Below the pieces are notes generated by a model. The model saw only the letters and a program-made list of their open reading frames with translations. It did not search any database and was not told the DNA's origin. The translations under genes and the position numbers were made by a program. Below are positions 1 to 10,319 of a stretch of 64,000 nucleotides of DNA, in pieces; positions within the stretch are counted from its first letter, which is position 1, and every line of letters starts with the position of its first letter. The DNA is from Monoglobus pectinilyticus (GTDB lineage: Bacteria; Bacillota; Clostridia; Monoglobales; Monoglobaceae): NCBI RefSeq assembly GCF_002874775.1, contig NZ_CP020991.1, positions 2,456,451 through 2,520,450 of the forward strand, in the 5' to 3' direction.

Positions 1-1
1 A

Positions 2-2284
2 TATGTAACAGTGTCTTATAACCATTTCTTTGATTCAGGAAAGTGTTCACTTTGCGGTATGCATCAGGATTCAAACACAGGAGAATTCTTTGTTACTTAT
101 CATCATAACTGGTTTGACCACTCGGATTCACGTCATCCCAGAATAAGAGTTGGAACAATACATATATACAATAACTATTTTGATGGAAACGCAAAGTATG
201 GAGTTGGTATTACAACCGGCGGTTCAGCATTTGTTGAAAATAATTATTTCAGAAACTGCTATCATCCTGTTCTCTCTTCAAGACAGGGAACAGACGCTCT
301 TGGAAAAGGAACGTTTTCAGGAGAAGACGGCGGTATGGTAAAAATGTTTAATAATACTATAACCGGTGACCGTACAGTTCCGGTAGTTGATGCGAGAACC
401 CCGATTGAGACAGGTTTTGACGCATATATAGCATATAGCCGTGATGAAAAGGTTCCTGAGCAATATGTTACAGTAGCCGGCGGAACAAAGTATAACAATT
501 TTGACACTGCTGCAGCAATGTATACATATACACCTGACGACCCTGAAAATGTTCCGGGCAATGTAACAGCTTTTGCCGGCAGAACACAGGGCGGAGACTT
601 TATTTATACTTTCGATGATTCTGTAGCTGATGAAAGCTATGCAATTGATACTGTATTGGAAGCAAAACTGAAAGAATACACAACATCAATGGCTTGGAAC
701 TATATTGTCAGCGGAAAGACATATCCGGCAACAACTGACGGTCCTATACCGACCTCAAAACCAACTATCAAGCCTATAGAAACACCGAAACCGACAAACA
801 CACCGGGACCAACTCTTGACCCGACGCAGCCAACACCGACTGCCACAGCATTGCCAACAGCGCCTCCAACAGCAGCGCCTAAGACAACATATTGGAAGCC
901 GGCAGCGAATATTACAGCAGGTGAGACTATAGGTATACCTGGATTAAGCCCGGTAGACAATATGACATATACTGAGAAGAAGCAGACAATCGGCGGAGTA
1001 GCATTTACAGGTAAGTGTGTTGGACTGACAGCAGCTTCACCGGACGGAAAGACAGGAGCTTCACTGAAATTCACACCGGAGAGCGACGGAACGTTTATAG
1101 TTTATTATAAGGTAAATGCAGGAAAGACTTTCTATATTATGGATGAAAGCGGAAACACGGTAGCTTCTTATACAAATGCTTCAGCGTCGAGTGAATATAA
1201 GAGCACATCAGGAGCTGTTGAAGCAGGTAAAACATATTATGGATTTGTAGACGGTTCAAAGGCTGAATTCTTTGGAGCAGGCTTTGCAACCAGTGCACCG
1301 GCGCCGACAGACGGTCCGAATCCTACGGCAAAACCGACAAACAGACCTGTGCCGACAGTTGACCCGGCGTCGTTTGACTATCAGATAATTTCAACTGAGT
1401 ATACAAACGATGGTTTGAGCGTTAATGTTCAGTATAACGGCAGCGGCAGCGGAGAGGCTTCTATGATGGTTGTTTCTTACAGCACAGACCGTATTATGAC
1501 AAATGTAAAGACAATAAACATATCAGGAACCGGTACGTATACTATAAACGGATTTACTGAGCCTGCAAATGAAACGGTTAAAGTTTTGATATGGAATAAT
1601 TATAATTCTATTGCACCGCTCAGTGTGGCAAAGACTATTGAAAAGAGTTCATCTTCACCATTGCCGTCTTTGGATCCAACGGATAAACCTGACCCTACAA
1701 CTGAACCGTCGGTAAATCCTGACCCTACAGCTAAACCAACAGTCGACCCTGACGCTACAAGCGCTCCTACCGCGGCTCCGACTTCTTCACCTTATCCTAT
1801 GGAGACACAGGAAGGCTCGCATACTTGGACATTTGGAGTTGTACCAATGGAAGCTTTAGGCGTAAAAGGAAATGACGGAAAGCATGATACATTGACAATG
1901 TCTGAAGGTTTGGTTATATATGATAATTTATATATTAATCCAAGCAAAAAGGCAATTGTAGTAGATTACAGTTCAAAAACTATCGGCACTGATAAGTTTA
2001 CTGAGAGACTGAAACTTGCCGGAGCGGGTTCTGTCAGCGACCAGCATTTGGCGTTCACACCCGGCGCGGCAGGAAAGCTTTCAATTTCTTTTGCTCATGC
2101 GTCATCTCAGGGTGAGCCGAGATTTATGGCGGTAAATCAAAACGGTACAGAAATACTGCAGGAAGCTGCGGTCGGCGCAACTCAGACAATGACGGTGGAT
2201 ATTGCCGCGGGTGCTCCTGTATACATCTATTCCAAAGAAAGCGGATTAAATGTGTATAAAGTAGAGTATATGGCAAACAATTAA
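2..2284 (+). CDS. Secreted pectate lyase (PL1-like), modular, 5' end outside window
   Basis: Cleaves polygalacturonate by beta-elimination, presumably outside the cell. The frame is open to the left edge, so the signal peptide and N-terminal part are missing. The visible part opens with the PL1 parallel-beta-helix core: SYNHFFDSGK, then YHHNWFDHSDSRHPRIR, which holds the conserved RxPR-type catalytic arginine region, then NNYFDGN. The catalytic domain ends near visible residue 235. Pro/Thr-rich linkers (about 245-290, 430-455, 550-605) separate three extra modules: about 295-425, about 455-548 (ending in KVLIWNNYNSIAPL), and about 607-757, which looks like a beta-sandwich carbohydrate-binding module. 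No dockerin, SLH or LPXTG anchor is visible. A strong terminator follows the stop. The family call is secure; the roles of the accessory modules are inferred. Confidence 0.9.
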   Translation, partial: YVTVSYNHFFDSGKCSLCGMHQDSNTGEFFVTYHHNWFDHSDSRHPRIRVGTIHIYNNYFDGNAKYGVGITTGGSAFVENNYFRNCYHPVLSSRQGTDALGKGTFSGEDGGMVKMFNNTITGDRTVPVVDARTPIETGFDAYIAYSRDEKVPEQYVTVAGGTKYNNFDTAAAMYTYTPDDPENVPGNVTAFAGRTQGGDFIYTFDDSVADESYAIDTVLEAKLKEYTTSMAWNYIVSGKTYPATTDGPIPTSKPTIKPIETPKPTNTPGPTLDPTQPTPTATALPTAPPTAAPKTTYWKPAANITAGETIGIPGLSPVDNMTYTEKKQTIGGVAFTGKCVGLTAASPDGKTGASLKFTPESDGTFIVYYKVNAGKTFYIMDESGNTVASYTNASASSEYKSTSGAVEAGKTYYGFVDGSKAEFFGAGFATSAPAPTDGPNPTAKPTNRPVPTVDPASFDYQIISTEYTNDGLSVNVQYNGSGSGEASMMVVSYSTDRIMTNVKTINISGTGTYTINGFTEPANETVKVLIWNNYNSIAPLSVAKTIEKSSSSPLPSLDPTDKPDPTTEPSVNPDPTAKPTVDPDATSAPTAAPTSSPYPMETQEGSHTWTFGVVPMEALGVKGNDGKHDTLTMSEGLVIYDNLYINPSKKAIVVDYSSKTIGTDKFTERLKLAGAGSVSDQHLAFTPGAAGKLSISFAHASSQGEPRFMAVNQNGTEILQEAAVGATQTMTVDIAAGAPVYIYSKESGLNVYKVEYMANN

Positions 2285-2338
2285 CGCTTTTATTTAATAA
2301 AAATTATTAGATTTCTTCCCAATAATTTCTAATTTTAT

Positions 2339-2372
2339 TAAAACCCATAAGATATTAATCTTATGGGTTTTA
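2339..2372 (+). terminator. Rho-independent terminator after pectate lyase
   Basis: A 13-bp perfect stem (taaaacccataag / cttatgggtttta) with an 8-nt loop lies 55 nt after the lyase stop codon. The A/T ends of the stem give it a U-rich 3' arm. Confidence 0.8.
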
Positions 2373-2374
2373 TG

Positions 2375-2930
2375 ATTTCCACCTTAAGGTGTGGAAATAA
2401 CTCTACGTTTTAACGGAGAAAAAACTTCAGTAAAAGAGAAAACGCCGGAAAAAGAAGAAGCTCCATTGAAAGAAAAGGCTCCAGCGAAAGAGGAGTTCCA
2501 GAAAAGAAGAGGCTTCAAAATAAGAAGTCTCGGCGAAAGAAAAAAACTCAAGTGGAATAATCTTTATGTTTAAATAGAAATAAAAGGCAGGAAAAAAGCG
2601 GATGTACGAAAGCGGCTATCTGAGATAGTAATGGTTTATATATTTCGACCGATTTTTGATGTTAAGAATATATTTTTCCTTTATGGGTGCTGAGTATGCT
2701 GCCGGTTTACACGTGGTATTGATTTCTATGTTGTAAATATGAAATTTTATATTTATATGTTTGTCTTTATATTTCACAAATTTTCAAAAAAATTTATAAG
2801 TGTTAGGTTTTAAAATTACTTTATAATACAAAATAAGAGATATTTATACTAAAAACAATTTATGAAATAATGAGTGAAAATATTTTATTTATTTTCATAT
2901 ATTTTATTGTATATTCGGAGGTCTAATTTC
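2375..2930. other. Gene-poor gap with purine-rich Lys/Glu repeat-like stretch
   Basis: A small palindrome (2375-2397, ttccac...gtggaa) is followed by a purine-rich run (about 2410-2540) that reads in one frame as irregular KEKAPxKEE-like units over 60 codons from a GTG at 2391. There is no ribosome site before that GTG, which lies inside the palindrome arm, so I do not call a gene. It may be a decayed gene end or a low-complexity remnant. The rest, to 2930, is AT-rich and I see nothing else in it. Confidence 0.4.
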
Positions 2931-2959
2931 TTGACAAAAATGATGCTGCGTGATATACT
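2931..2959 (+). promoter_or_regulatory. SigA-type promoter for the signalling operon
   Basis: TTGACA (2931-2936), 17-bp spacer, TATACT (2954-2959), about 175 nt upstream of the REC/HD-GYP/GGDEF gene. The leader it implies has no obvious structure. Confidence 0.7.
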
Positions 2960-3135
2960 TCTTTAATCTAAAAATTAAAATAAGGGTATTTATACACTAA
3001 ACGGAAATACGGCAGAAATATGTATTTTATACCTGAAACTCGGTAAGCTGTTTATTTATATTGAAAAAATGAATTGAATTTTCCCGTATGATGCACAATT
3101 GTGTTATTTTGGGCAGGTTCTATGGAGGAAAAATA

Positions 3136-6100
3136 ATGAATCGAGATACTATTTTGATAGTTGATGATATGGAAATCAACCGAGCAATTCTCCGCAATCT
3201 TTTTGAGCAGGAATATAATCTGCTTGAAGCCGAAAACGGAGAGCAGGCTCTTATGATGATTCGCCAGTATAAGGACTCGCTTGCTGCTATTCTTTTAGAT
3301 TTAGTGATGCCCGTTAAAGACGGATATCAGGTAATGTCAGAAATGACTCAAAACGGATTGATGACAAAAATTCCTGTTATAGTTATTACATCGGTTGACT
3401 CGATGGAAAACGAAGTGCGAGCTTTTGACCTTGGAGCGGCGGATATTATAATCAAACCGTTTGAGTCTCATGTTGTCAGACGGAGGGTTCAGAATGCTGT
3501 AGAGCTTAACCGGCATAAAATGCATCTTGAGGAAATGGTAGAAGAACAGGCGGCAAAGCTTAGGGAATCCAGGGACGTAATAATGGATACTCTCTCATCT
3601 ATCATAGAACACCGCAGTGTTGAGACAGGACAGCATGTTTTGCGTATACGTATGTTTACTAAGGTGTTGCTGGAAGAGGTTATGAAATGCTGTCCTGAAT
3701 ATGAGCTTAATGAGCATTCCATACGTGTTATCTCTGAGGCGGCAGCTCTTCATGATATAGGTAAAATATCAATACCTGATACTATTTTAAATAAGCCCGG
3801 CAGGCTGACAAAAGAAGAATTTGATATAATGAAGACCCACACAGTTAAGGGGTGTGAAATACTTTCGGGTCTTGACCGTGTAGGTGATGATGAATATTTG
3901 AGGTATGCTTATAATATATGCCGATATCATCATGAGCGCTGGGACGGCAGAGGTTATCCTGACGGCTTGAAGGGAGACAATACTCCGATTTGTGCTCAGG
4001 TGGTCGGCATAGCGGACGCTTTTGACGCTTTGACTACCGACAGGGTGTATAAGAGAGCTATAGAACCTGAAAAAGCGATGACTATGATTTTAAATGGTGA
4101 GTGCGGTGTGTTTTCACCAAAGACGTTAGAGTGCTTGAAGAATGTTAAGGCAAGTTTTTTTGAGCTTGCCCGGGAATATGCTGACGGTCATTCGCCGAAG
4201 CTTGATTTTGCCAAGTCTTTGTCTGTACCGTCTCCGCTGCATTCCGGCATTGATAATATGTATGCTCAGGATCAAATAAAATATTTCGCAATGCTTCGTT
4301 ATGTTGATTCGACAGTTTTTGAAATAGATTTAGACAGCGGAATTTATCATTTGGTTTATCAGCAGAACGATGATTTTCAGGCGCTTAAAACTGGAAACAG
4401 TTTTGAGGAAGCCGTTATTAATTTTGTTGAGAGTTCAGTTCATCCCAATGACCGTGAGTTAGTTTTGGATATACTAAAAAATCAAATTGATAATTTTTTC
4501 AGCCATGGTTTAATAAAATCTTCAACACGATACAGAGTGTTTCACAGAGCCTCAGGAAAATATGTGTGGTATGAAGCTGCGGCTGTTCGCGTGAATATAG
4601 AAAACCCAAAAAGTCATAAAGCGCTCATAGTTTGGCGCTTGATTGATGAACCTTCTAATATTGAGAATATGAAACCCGAGAAGTCCGGCGCTTCGGTTTC
4701 AAAAAATTTGCCTGCCGGTATACTTCAGTGTATGAATGACCAATATTTTACTGTGACATATATAAATGAAGGCTTTATTTCTTTGTTTGGTTACAGTAAA
4801 GAAGAAATTAAAGAGAAATTTCAGAACCGGTATATTGATTTGGTTCTCCCGGAAGATCATATAGCGGTAAGGCATTGGTTTAACGAGCAGCTTTCGTTAG
4901 GAAGCACGCAGGAACTGGAATATAGGGTGAAAACTAAAGACGGCAGAACAGTTTGGATTTTAGATAAAAGCAAAAGGGTAGTGGGAGAAGACGGAAACGA
5001 ATATCTTAACTGTGTTTTAACGGATATAACACAAATTAAGCAATCTCAGGAAGAACTCAGGCTAACCATGGAGCGTTACCGTATAATACAAGACCAGACC
5101 AATGATATTATTTTTGAGGGTGATATAGAAAGCGGAGAAGTTAAGTTTTCAAATAATTGGAAGAACAAATTTGGCTATGAACCAATATCAGGAAATATTT
5201 TCACTCAAATAAAAAAGCTGTCTCATATATTCCCGGATGATATTCCTGCATTGCAGAAGATAATGCAAAAAGTGATAAAAGGCGTTCCGTATGCAGAAGC
5301 AGAGCTGCGTATAGCCGGAGCCGAGGGAAAATATATATGGTGCCGCATACGTATGACCACTCAGTTTGATGATTCCGGAAAGGCAGTCAAAGCGGTGGGG
5401 GTTATACTGGATATAGATTCTGAAAAACGCCGTATACAGGAGCTGTCGGACAGGGCTCAAAAAGACGCTCTTACTAAACTCTATAATAAAGAGACTGCGG
5501 TTCAAATAATTCAGAACAGACTTGAACGTAATAATGAGAATAAAAGTTATGCTATGCTTATTATTGATATTGATAACTTTAAGCAAATAAACGATTATTA
5601 TGGACATATGTTCGGCGACGCTATTTTGGCCGAAAGTGCTTTCAGGCTTACGGAGACGTTTAATAACGGGGATATCATTGCAAGATTTGGGGGCGATGAA
5701 TTCCTGGTATTTATTGAATGTTCCGGCGGTTTGGCAGTGATAGAGGAAGTAGCGCAGAGAGTTGTTGAAACTTTTAGAAATATATATTTAAGCGAGTTTC
5801 AGAAATTCGGTTTGACTACCAGTATTGGAATTTCTATATATCCCAATGATGGAACAGACTTTCAGGGATTATTTAAGCGTTGTGATTTGGCTCTGTATCA
5901 TGCGAAAAATAACGGCAAAAACCAGTTTGCAGTGTATGACGACAGTTCTATGATGAAAAGTTTTGGGGTATACCAGAAACAAGTTTCAGCAGCCGGGACT
6001 CAGATTGATTCTGATGATTCGGATAATTATAATATAGACAGCATTGTTCCTCTTGCTTTCCAAAAGCTTTATGAGTCTGATGATATAAATGAAGCGATTA

Positions 6101-6888
6101 ATTCTATACTGGAATTAGTTGGACGGCGGTATAATGTGAGCCGGGTATATATTTTTGAGGACTCGGAAGACGGAAATTATGTTTCAAATACATTTGAGTG
6201 GTGCAACGACGGTATTGAGCCTGAGATTGATAATCTTCAGCATATAAGCTATGAGAGAATGGGTAAGAATTATCGTGATAATTTTGATGAGAACGGAATA
6301 TTCTATTGTCAGGATATATCAGACCTGTCAAAGGAGCTTTATAATATTTTGCTTCCGCAGGGAATAAGGTCAGTGCTTCAATGCGCCGTGAGAGACGGTG
6401 AAAAGTTTGTTGGTTTTGTCGGCTTTGACGACTGTGTTATACTCCGTATGTGGACCAAAAATCAAATAGACGCATTGATATTTATCTCGGAACTGTTATC
6501 AACTTTTCTTCTGAAAAAACGTGCTCAGGACCGAGTTATTAGCGCAGCCCGGGATTTGAGAATGATACTTGACAGTCAAAACTCATGGATATATGTTCTT
6601 GACCCGCACAGCTATGAACTTAAATATATTAATGCAAAGATACAGCAAATAGCGCCTGAAGCAAAATTGGGCATGAAATGTTACAGAGCGTTTTATAATA
6701 GGGATATTCCATGTGAGATGTGCCCTATGAACGGAATAAAAGAGGATAAAAATAAAACTATTGAGATTTACAACCCTGCGTCAAATATTTGGTCTATGGC
6801 GGACGCCTCCCGTATACGATGGGGTAATCAAGACGCTTGCCTTATAGCTTGTCATAATATTACGGATTTAAAAACGGATAAAAATTAG
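3136..6888 (+). CDS. REC-HD-GYP-PAS-GGDEF-GAF-PAS cyclic-di-GMP signalling protein
   Basis: A 1250-residue soluble protein that should both hydrolyse and make cyclic di-GMP, under control of phosphorylation and sensory domains. Domains in order: receiver (1-120; acid pocket D10/D11, phosphoacceptor D55 in LLDLVMP), HD-GYP phosphodiesterase (about 150-340; HD at 206-207 in HDIGK, GYP at 273-275), PAS-type segments (about 375-515, 535-640 and 650-770), GGDEF cyclase (about 770-930; intact GGDEF at 852-856), a GAF-like domain (about 960-1115) and a C-terminal PAS-like domain with several Cys. The inhibitory RxxD site five residues before GGDEF is absent (NNGD there), so product inhibition at that site is unlikely. 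The start is the ATG at 3136, preceded by GGAGG at 7 nt; an upstream ATG at 3088 lacks a ribosome site. The next gene, a hybrid kinase 53 bp downstream, is the likely phosphodonor (inference). Confidence 0.88.
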   Translation: MNRDTILIVDDMEINRAILRNLFEQEYNLLEAENGEQALMMIRQYKDSLAAILLDLVMPVKDGYQVMSEMTQNGLMTKIPVIVITSVDSMENEVRAFDLGAADIIIKPFESHVVRRRVQNAVELNRHKMHLEEMVEEQAAKLRESRDVIMDTLSSIIEHRSVETGQHVLRIRMFTKVLLEEVMKCCPEYELNEHSIRVISEAAALHDIGKISIPDTILNKPGRLTKEEFDIMKTHTVKGCEILSGLDRVGDDEYLRYAYNICRYHHERWDGRGYPDGLKGDNTPICAQVVGIADAFDALTTDRVYKRAIEPEKAMTMILNGECGVFSPKTLECLKNVKASFFELAREYADGHSPKLDFAKSLSVPSPLHSGIDNMYAQDQIKYFAMLRYVDSTVFEIDLDSGIYHLVYQQNDDFQALKTGNSFEEAVINFVESSVHPNDRELVLDILKNQIDNFFSHGLIKSSTRYRVFHRASGKYVWYEAAAVRVNIENPKSHKALIVWRLIDEPSNIENMKPEKSGASVSKNLPAGILQCMNDQYFTVTYINEGFISLFGYSKEEIKEKFQNRYIDLVLPEDHIAVRHWFNEQLSLGSTQELEYRVKTKDGRTVWILDKSKRVVGEDGNEYLNCVLTDITQIKQSQEELRLTMERYRIIQDQTNDIIFEGDIESGEVKFSNNWKNKFGYEPISGNIFTQIKKLSHIFPDDIPALQKIMQKVIKGVPYAEAELRIAGAEGKYIWCRIRMTTQFDDSGKAVKAVGVILDIDSEKRRIQELSDRAQKDALTKLYNKETAVQIIQNRLERNNENKSYAMLIIDIDNFKQINDYYGHMFGDAILAESAFRLTETFNNGDIIARFGGDEFLVFIECSGGLAVIEEVAQRVVETFRNIYLSEFQKFGLTTSIGISIYPNDGTDFQGLFKRCDLALYHAKNNGKNQFAVYDDSSMMKSFGVYQKQVSAAGTQIDSDDSDNYNIDSIVPLAFQKLYESDDINEAINSILELVGRRYNVSRVYIFEDSEDGNYVSNTFEWCNDGIEPEIDNLQHISYERMGKNYRDNFDENGIFYCQDISDLSKELYNILLPQGIRSVLQCAVRDGEKFVGFVGFDDCVILRMWTKNQIDALIFISELLSTFLLKKRAQDRVISAARDLRMILDSQNSWIYVLDPHSYELKYINAKIQQIAPEAKLGMKCYRAFYNRDIPCEMCPMNGIKEDKNKTIEIYNPASNIWSMADASRIRWGNQDACLIACHNITDLKTDKN

Positions 6889-6941
6889 ATACTAATGATG
6901 TTTCGGACGAGTGATATGTGTAACTAAAGGAGGCAAAGCGT

Positions 6942-9359
6942 ATGGAAAAAAACGAGTTAAACAAGAATGATATCTTAATGAACGGTGCGGTTGATACGGA
7001 TTATAATCTTCTTATGAGCGCTATGCAGGTCAGTGTTAGCAAGCATTTGCTTGATGATGATTTTACTATGATATGGGGAAATGATTTTTATTATGACCTA
7101 ATAGGTTATCCCAAAGAAGAATATGAAGCAAAGTTTCATAATTGCCCTAAATTATATTACAAATATCATCACTATGAGGATGAACTTCAAAAGATTAAAG
7201 ATTTGGTTGTGGAGACAATTGAAAAAGGACTATCTCAGTACAGCACAATAACCAGAATGCCGGTTAAGGGCGGCGGACACATTTGGGTAAGGATGAACTG
7301 GATATATACTGATACTTATGTAAACGGTTATCCCATATCATATACTGTTATAACAAATGTAAACGACCTTGTTGAAATGAAAAAAGCGCAGTCTATTACA
7401 TACAATAATATTCCCGGTTTTGTGGCAAAATTTCTTGTGAAAGATAATTTTGATCTGAAGCTTCTGGAGGCAAATGACCGTTTTTATGGTTTTTTTGGCG
7501 AAGTCGGAACCGATGTTGATTCAGATAGATTGCTTCAGATGAATATGGATACCAATAACGATGTTATCAATTCTCAGAATGAAAATATAAAAAAGGGAAA
7601 ACATATACATTTTCTGGCCAAGCTTCAGAGCTATGACGGTCAAACTGCATGGATGCAGATAAACGGCGACTGTGTTGATTGGATAGATGGCTATCCTGTA
7701 TATCTTTTGCTTTATATTGACGTTACCGATTTAACAGATTTGAGAGAAATGCAGAAAAAGCTGGAGATTCAGGCACAGCAGCTTAAAGATGCTCTGAGGA
7801 CGGCGGAGAGAGCCAACAGTGCAAAGTCTGATTTTCTTTCAAGAATGTCGCATGAAATACGTACTCCGATGAATGCAATTATTGGCATGACAACTATTGC
7901 TGCGGTAAACATTGGAAACGATGACCGAATACAGGATTGTTTGGCAAAAATAAGTTATTCGTCTAAGCATCTTCTGTCTCTTATTAATGATATTTTGGAT
8001 ATGTCAAAGATAGAAGGCGGAAATCTTACTGTCAGCCATGAAAAATTTAGTCTGAGACAGCTTTTGGAGTCGGTAACTGCGATAATTCATCCGCAGGCAT
8101 CTGACAGAGGATTGGAATTTACGGAATCTCTCAGAGGGGTTTTGGACGAAGAGCTTATTGGAGACTCCATGCGTATGAATCAGATTTTGCTGAATTTGTT
8201 GTCAAATGCGCTGAAATTTACTCCCGAAGGAGGAAAAGTGTGTCTTGATGTTGCACAGCAGCCTCATAAAAAAGGGCTGATAAAGATGAAATTTACTGTC
8301 AGCGATACGGGAAGAGGAATGAGTGAGGAATTTTTAAAGAAGATATATCTTCCGTTTGAGCAGGAGAACCTGGATGGCGTTCCGAGGTTAGGAAGCACAG
8401 GGCTTGGAATGGCTATAACAAAAAATCTTGTTACGTTACTCGGAGGAACAATTTCTGTAAAAAGCCGTTTAGACGAGGGCTCTGTGTTCACTGTTGAACT
8501 TCCTTTTGAACTGGCAAATAAGCATAGTGCGTCCGTTAAGTATCCGTCTATGAACGCCATGAAAGTTCTTGTGTGTGACAATGATAAAGCAGCTTGCTTA
8601 TACGCTTCAATGCTTTTAGAAAAATTCGGCATTTCTGCAAAATGGGTTCAAAGCGGAGCTGAAGCGGTAAACGAGGTTAAAAAATTACATGATATAAATG
8701 AGTATTATGATGTTTGTCTGATTGACTTGAAAATGCCAGGAATGGATGGGGTTGAAACTGCTGAAAAAATAAGGTCTGTTGTAGGTCATGATACTCTGAT
8801 AATTATTATTACAGCATATGATTATGCAGGAATTGAAGCCAAAGCGCGTGAAGCAGGCGTCAATAGCTTTTTGTCAAAGCCGTTTTTTGCATCATCATTA
8901 TATAATACGTTGCTTGAGGTTACGGGAAGCAAAAATGAGATGCCTAAAGTGGAAGCGAAAACAAATGCCTACGATTTTTCAGGACACAGGTTACTTTTGG
9001 CTGAGGATAATCCTCTGAACTTAGAAATAGCGGTTGAGATTTTAAAGATGACTGGAGCTGAGGTAGAATCTGCTGTTGACGGAAATCAAACCTTAGAATG
9101 TTTTCTGAAATCCGAGAAAGGATATTATGACGCGATTTTAATGGATATTCAGATGCCAATAATGGACGGATATGAATCGGCGAGGGCTATTAGATCAAGC
9201 AGTCATCCGCAGGCTGAAACTATACCGATAATAGCGATGACGGCAAATGCTTTTGATGAAGATGTAGCGGCGGCGCTGGAATCCGGCATGGACGCCCATA
9301 TAGCAAAGCCGGTAGACGCCGATGTATTGTATAAAACGTTAAAAGGATTTATACAATAG
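6942..9359 (+). CDS. Hybrid sensor histidine kinase with two receiver domains
   Basis: An 805-residue kinase without obvious membrane segments, so probably a cytoplasmic sensor. Two N-terminal PAS-like regions (about 20-145 and 160-275; VRMNWIYTD and MQINGDCVDW are PAC-type ends) lead through a coiled coil to HisKA, with the phosphoacceptor His304 in SHEIRTPMNAIIG. An HATPase_c domain follows (N box LLNLLSNALKF, G boxes DTGRGM and GSTGLGMAI). Then come two receivers, with phosphoacceptors near D595 (LIDLKMPGMDG) and D735 (LMDIQMPIMDG). There is no Hpt domain, so relay to another protein would need a separate Hpt or direct transfer. AAAGGAGG precedes the ATG. It follows the REC/HD-GYP/GGDEF gene on the same strand and probably shares its transcript. 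Input signal unknown. Confidence 0.9.
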   Translation: MEKNELNKNDILMNGAVDTDYNLLMSAMQVSVSKHLLDDDFTMIWGNDFYYDLIGYPKEEYEAKFHNCPKLYYKYHHYEDELQKIKDLVVETIEKGLSQYSTITRMPVKGGGHIWVRMNWIYTDTYVNGYPISYTVITNVNDLVEMKKAQSITYNNIPGFVAKFLVKDNFDLKLLEANDRFYGFFGEVGTDVDSDRLLQMNMDTNNDVINSQNENIKKGKHIHFLAKLQSYDGQTAWMQINGDCVDWIDGYPVYLLLYIDVTDLTDLREMQKKLEIQAQQLKDALRTAERANSAKSDFLSRMSHEIRTPMNAIIGMTTIAAVNIGNDDRIQDCLAKISYSSKHLLSLINDILDMSKIEGGNLTVSHEKFSLRQLLESVTAIIHPQASDRGLEFTESLRGVLDEELIGDSMRMNQILLNLLSNALKFTPEGGKVCLDVAQQPHKKGLIKMKFTVSDTGRGMSEEFLKKIYLPFEQENLDGVPRLGSTGLGMAITKNLVTLLGGTISVKSRLDEGSVFTVELPFELANKHSASVKYPSMNAMKVLVCDNDKAACLYASMLLEKFGISAKWVQSGAEAVNEVKKLHDINEYYDVCLIDLKMPGMDGVETAEKIRSVVGHDTLIIIITAYDYAGIEAKAREAGVNSFLSKPFFASSLYNTLLEVTGSKNEMPKVEAKTNAYDFSGHRLLLAEDNPLNLEIAVEILKMTGAEVESAVDGNQTLECFLKSEKGYYDAILMDIQMPIMDGYESARAIRSSSHPQAETIPIIAMTANAFDEDVAAALESGMDAHIAKPVDADVLYKTLKGFIQ

Positions 9360-9659
9360 ATTTATGCAAAGTAAATTTTCTATTCGGAAATAACGGTAAA
9401 TAAATTTTCTTTGACTAAATAATAAAAAAGCATACTAAATAATATTTAAAAAATACATGTTCACGTACTAGATTATTTTAATATGATATACTAATATCGG
9501 TGACATTTTATGTATTTATATTATTGCATTTAAGGCCAATCAAAACAAGCCTTTATGGCTCACACTCAGCCTACAGGCGAGGGCACATACATTTGGAAAG
9601 GCTACAAAAAACTGGACAAAAAAGTTAAGGTTATGTAAAATAGAAAGTATAGAAAGAGA
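9360..9659. other. Gap between kinase gene and IS remnant
   Basis: AT-rich. One short open stretch (about 9554-9638) reads MAHTQPTGEGTYIWKGYKKL and ends at a TAA; it has no ribosome site and looks like the tail of a lost gene, but I do not recognise it. No terminator with a good stem is evident after the kinase stop. Confidence 0.35.
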
Positions 9660-10181
9660 AACTACGATGACCAAAGCTAGCGGCTCTTTTCACGAAAAAG
9701 ATAACCGTTCTGCAGAATAGCAGAAAATAATAGAACTGCCAAACGTAATCGGCAATAAAGATGGAGAACGACATTTTAAAACAAGCAGCGCTGATTTTAG
9801 GACGAAAGTAAATGTGATAAAGGCAAATGCCCACAAATACTCTGTATCAGCAATGTGTAAAGTCCTAAACATTCCAAGAAGCACTTATTATTATAAAGTA
9901 AAACAAAAAACAGAAGAAAATGGTTTGACAACTGATAAAACGCTTGAGACATTCCACATCGACTGCTTATTGAGCAAGAAAGGCTGTCCCTATGACAATG
10001 CGGCAGCGGAAGCCACATTTAAAATCATAAAGGCCAAATTTGTAAAAGGTCAAAATATGAAACATTGGAACAATTGCAATATGAATTATCGAATTGTGTA
10101 AACTGGTGTAACAATCACAGGATTCACTCATCACTGGGCTATATGACCCCGAAAGAATACCGACTTACTAACCTTAAATAA
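9660..10181 (+). pseudogene. Decayed IS3-family transposase (orfA tail plus deleted orfB)
   Basis: Three pieces in different frames match IS3-group transposase. About 9750-9800 reads MENDILKQAALILGRK, the usual OrfA C-terminus. From about 9808, VIKANAHKYSVSAMCKVL and IPRSTYYYKV are the OrfB N-terminal helix-turn-helix region; then, after a large internal deletion, GCPYDNAAAEATFK is the region holding the last acidic residue of the DDE site. After a frameshift near 10055, LEQLQYELSNCVNW and NNHRIHSSLGYMTPKEY form the OrfB C-terminus, ending with TAA at 10179-10181. The rve core with the first two catalytic Asp is missing, so the element cannot be active on its own. No clear terminal inverted repeat was found. 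Confidence 0.8.
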
Positions 10182-10319
10182 GTTGTCTAAATTAGTGTTG
10201 ACTATCCATAATCTTATTATCTATAGTTGTGTTTATTATAGAATTTTTTTACGTCAGCAACTATTATTATATTCATGAAGAAAATGGAATGTTAACATAA
10301 ACAGACGGAAAAATTCAAG

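Noticed and set aside
5188-5607. Minus-strand open frame of 139 codons inside the GGDEF gene
   Set aside because: Shadow of the coding strand; no motifs.
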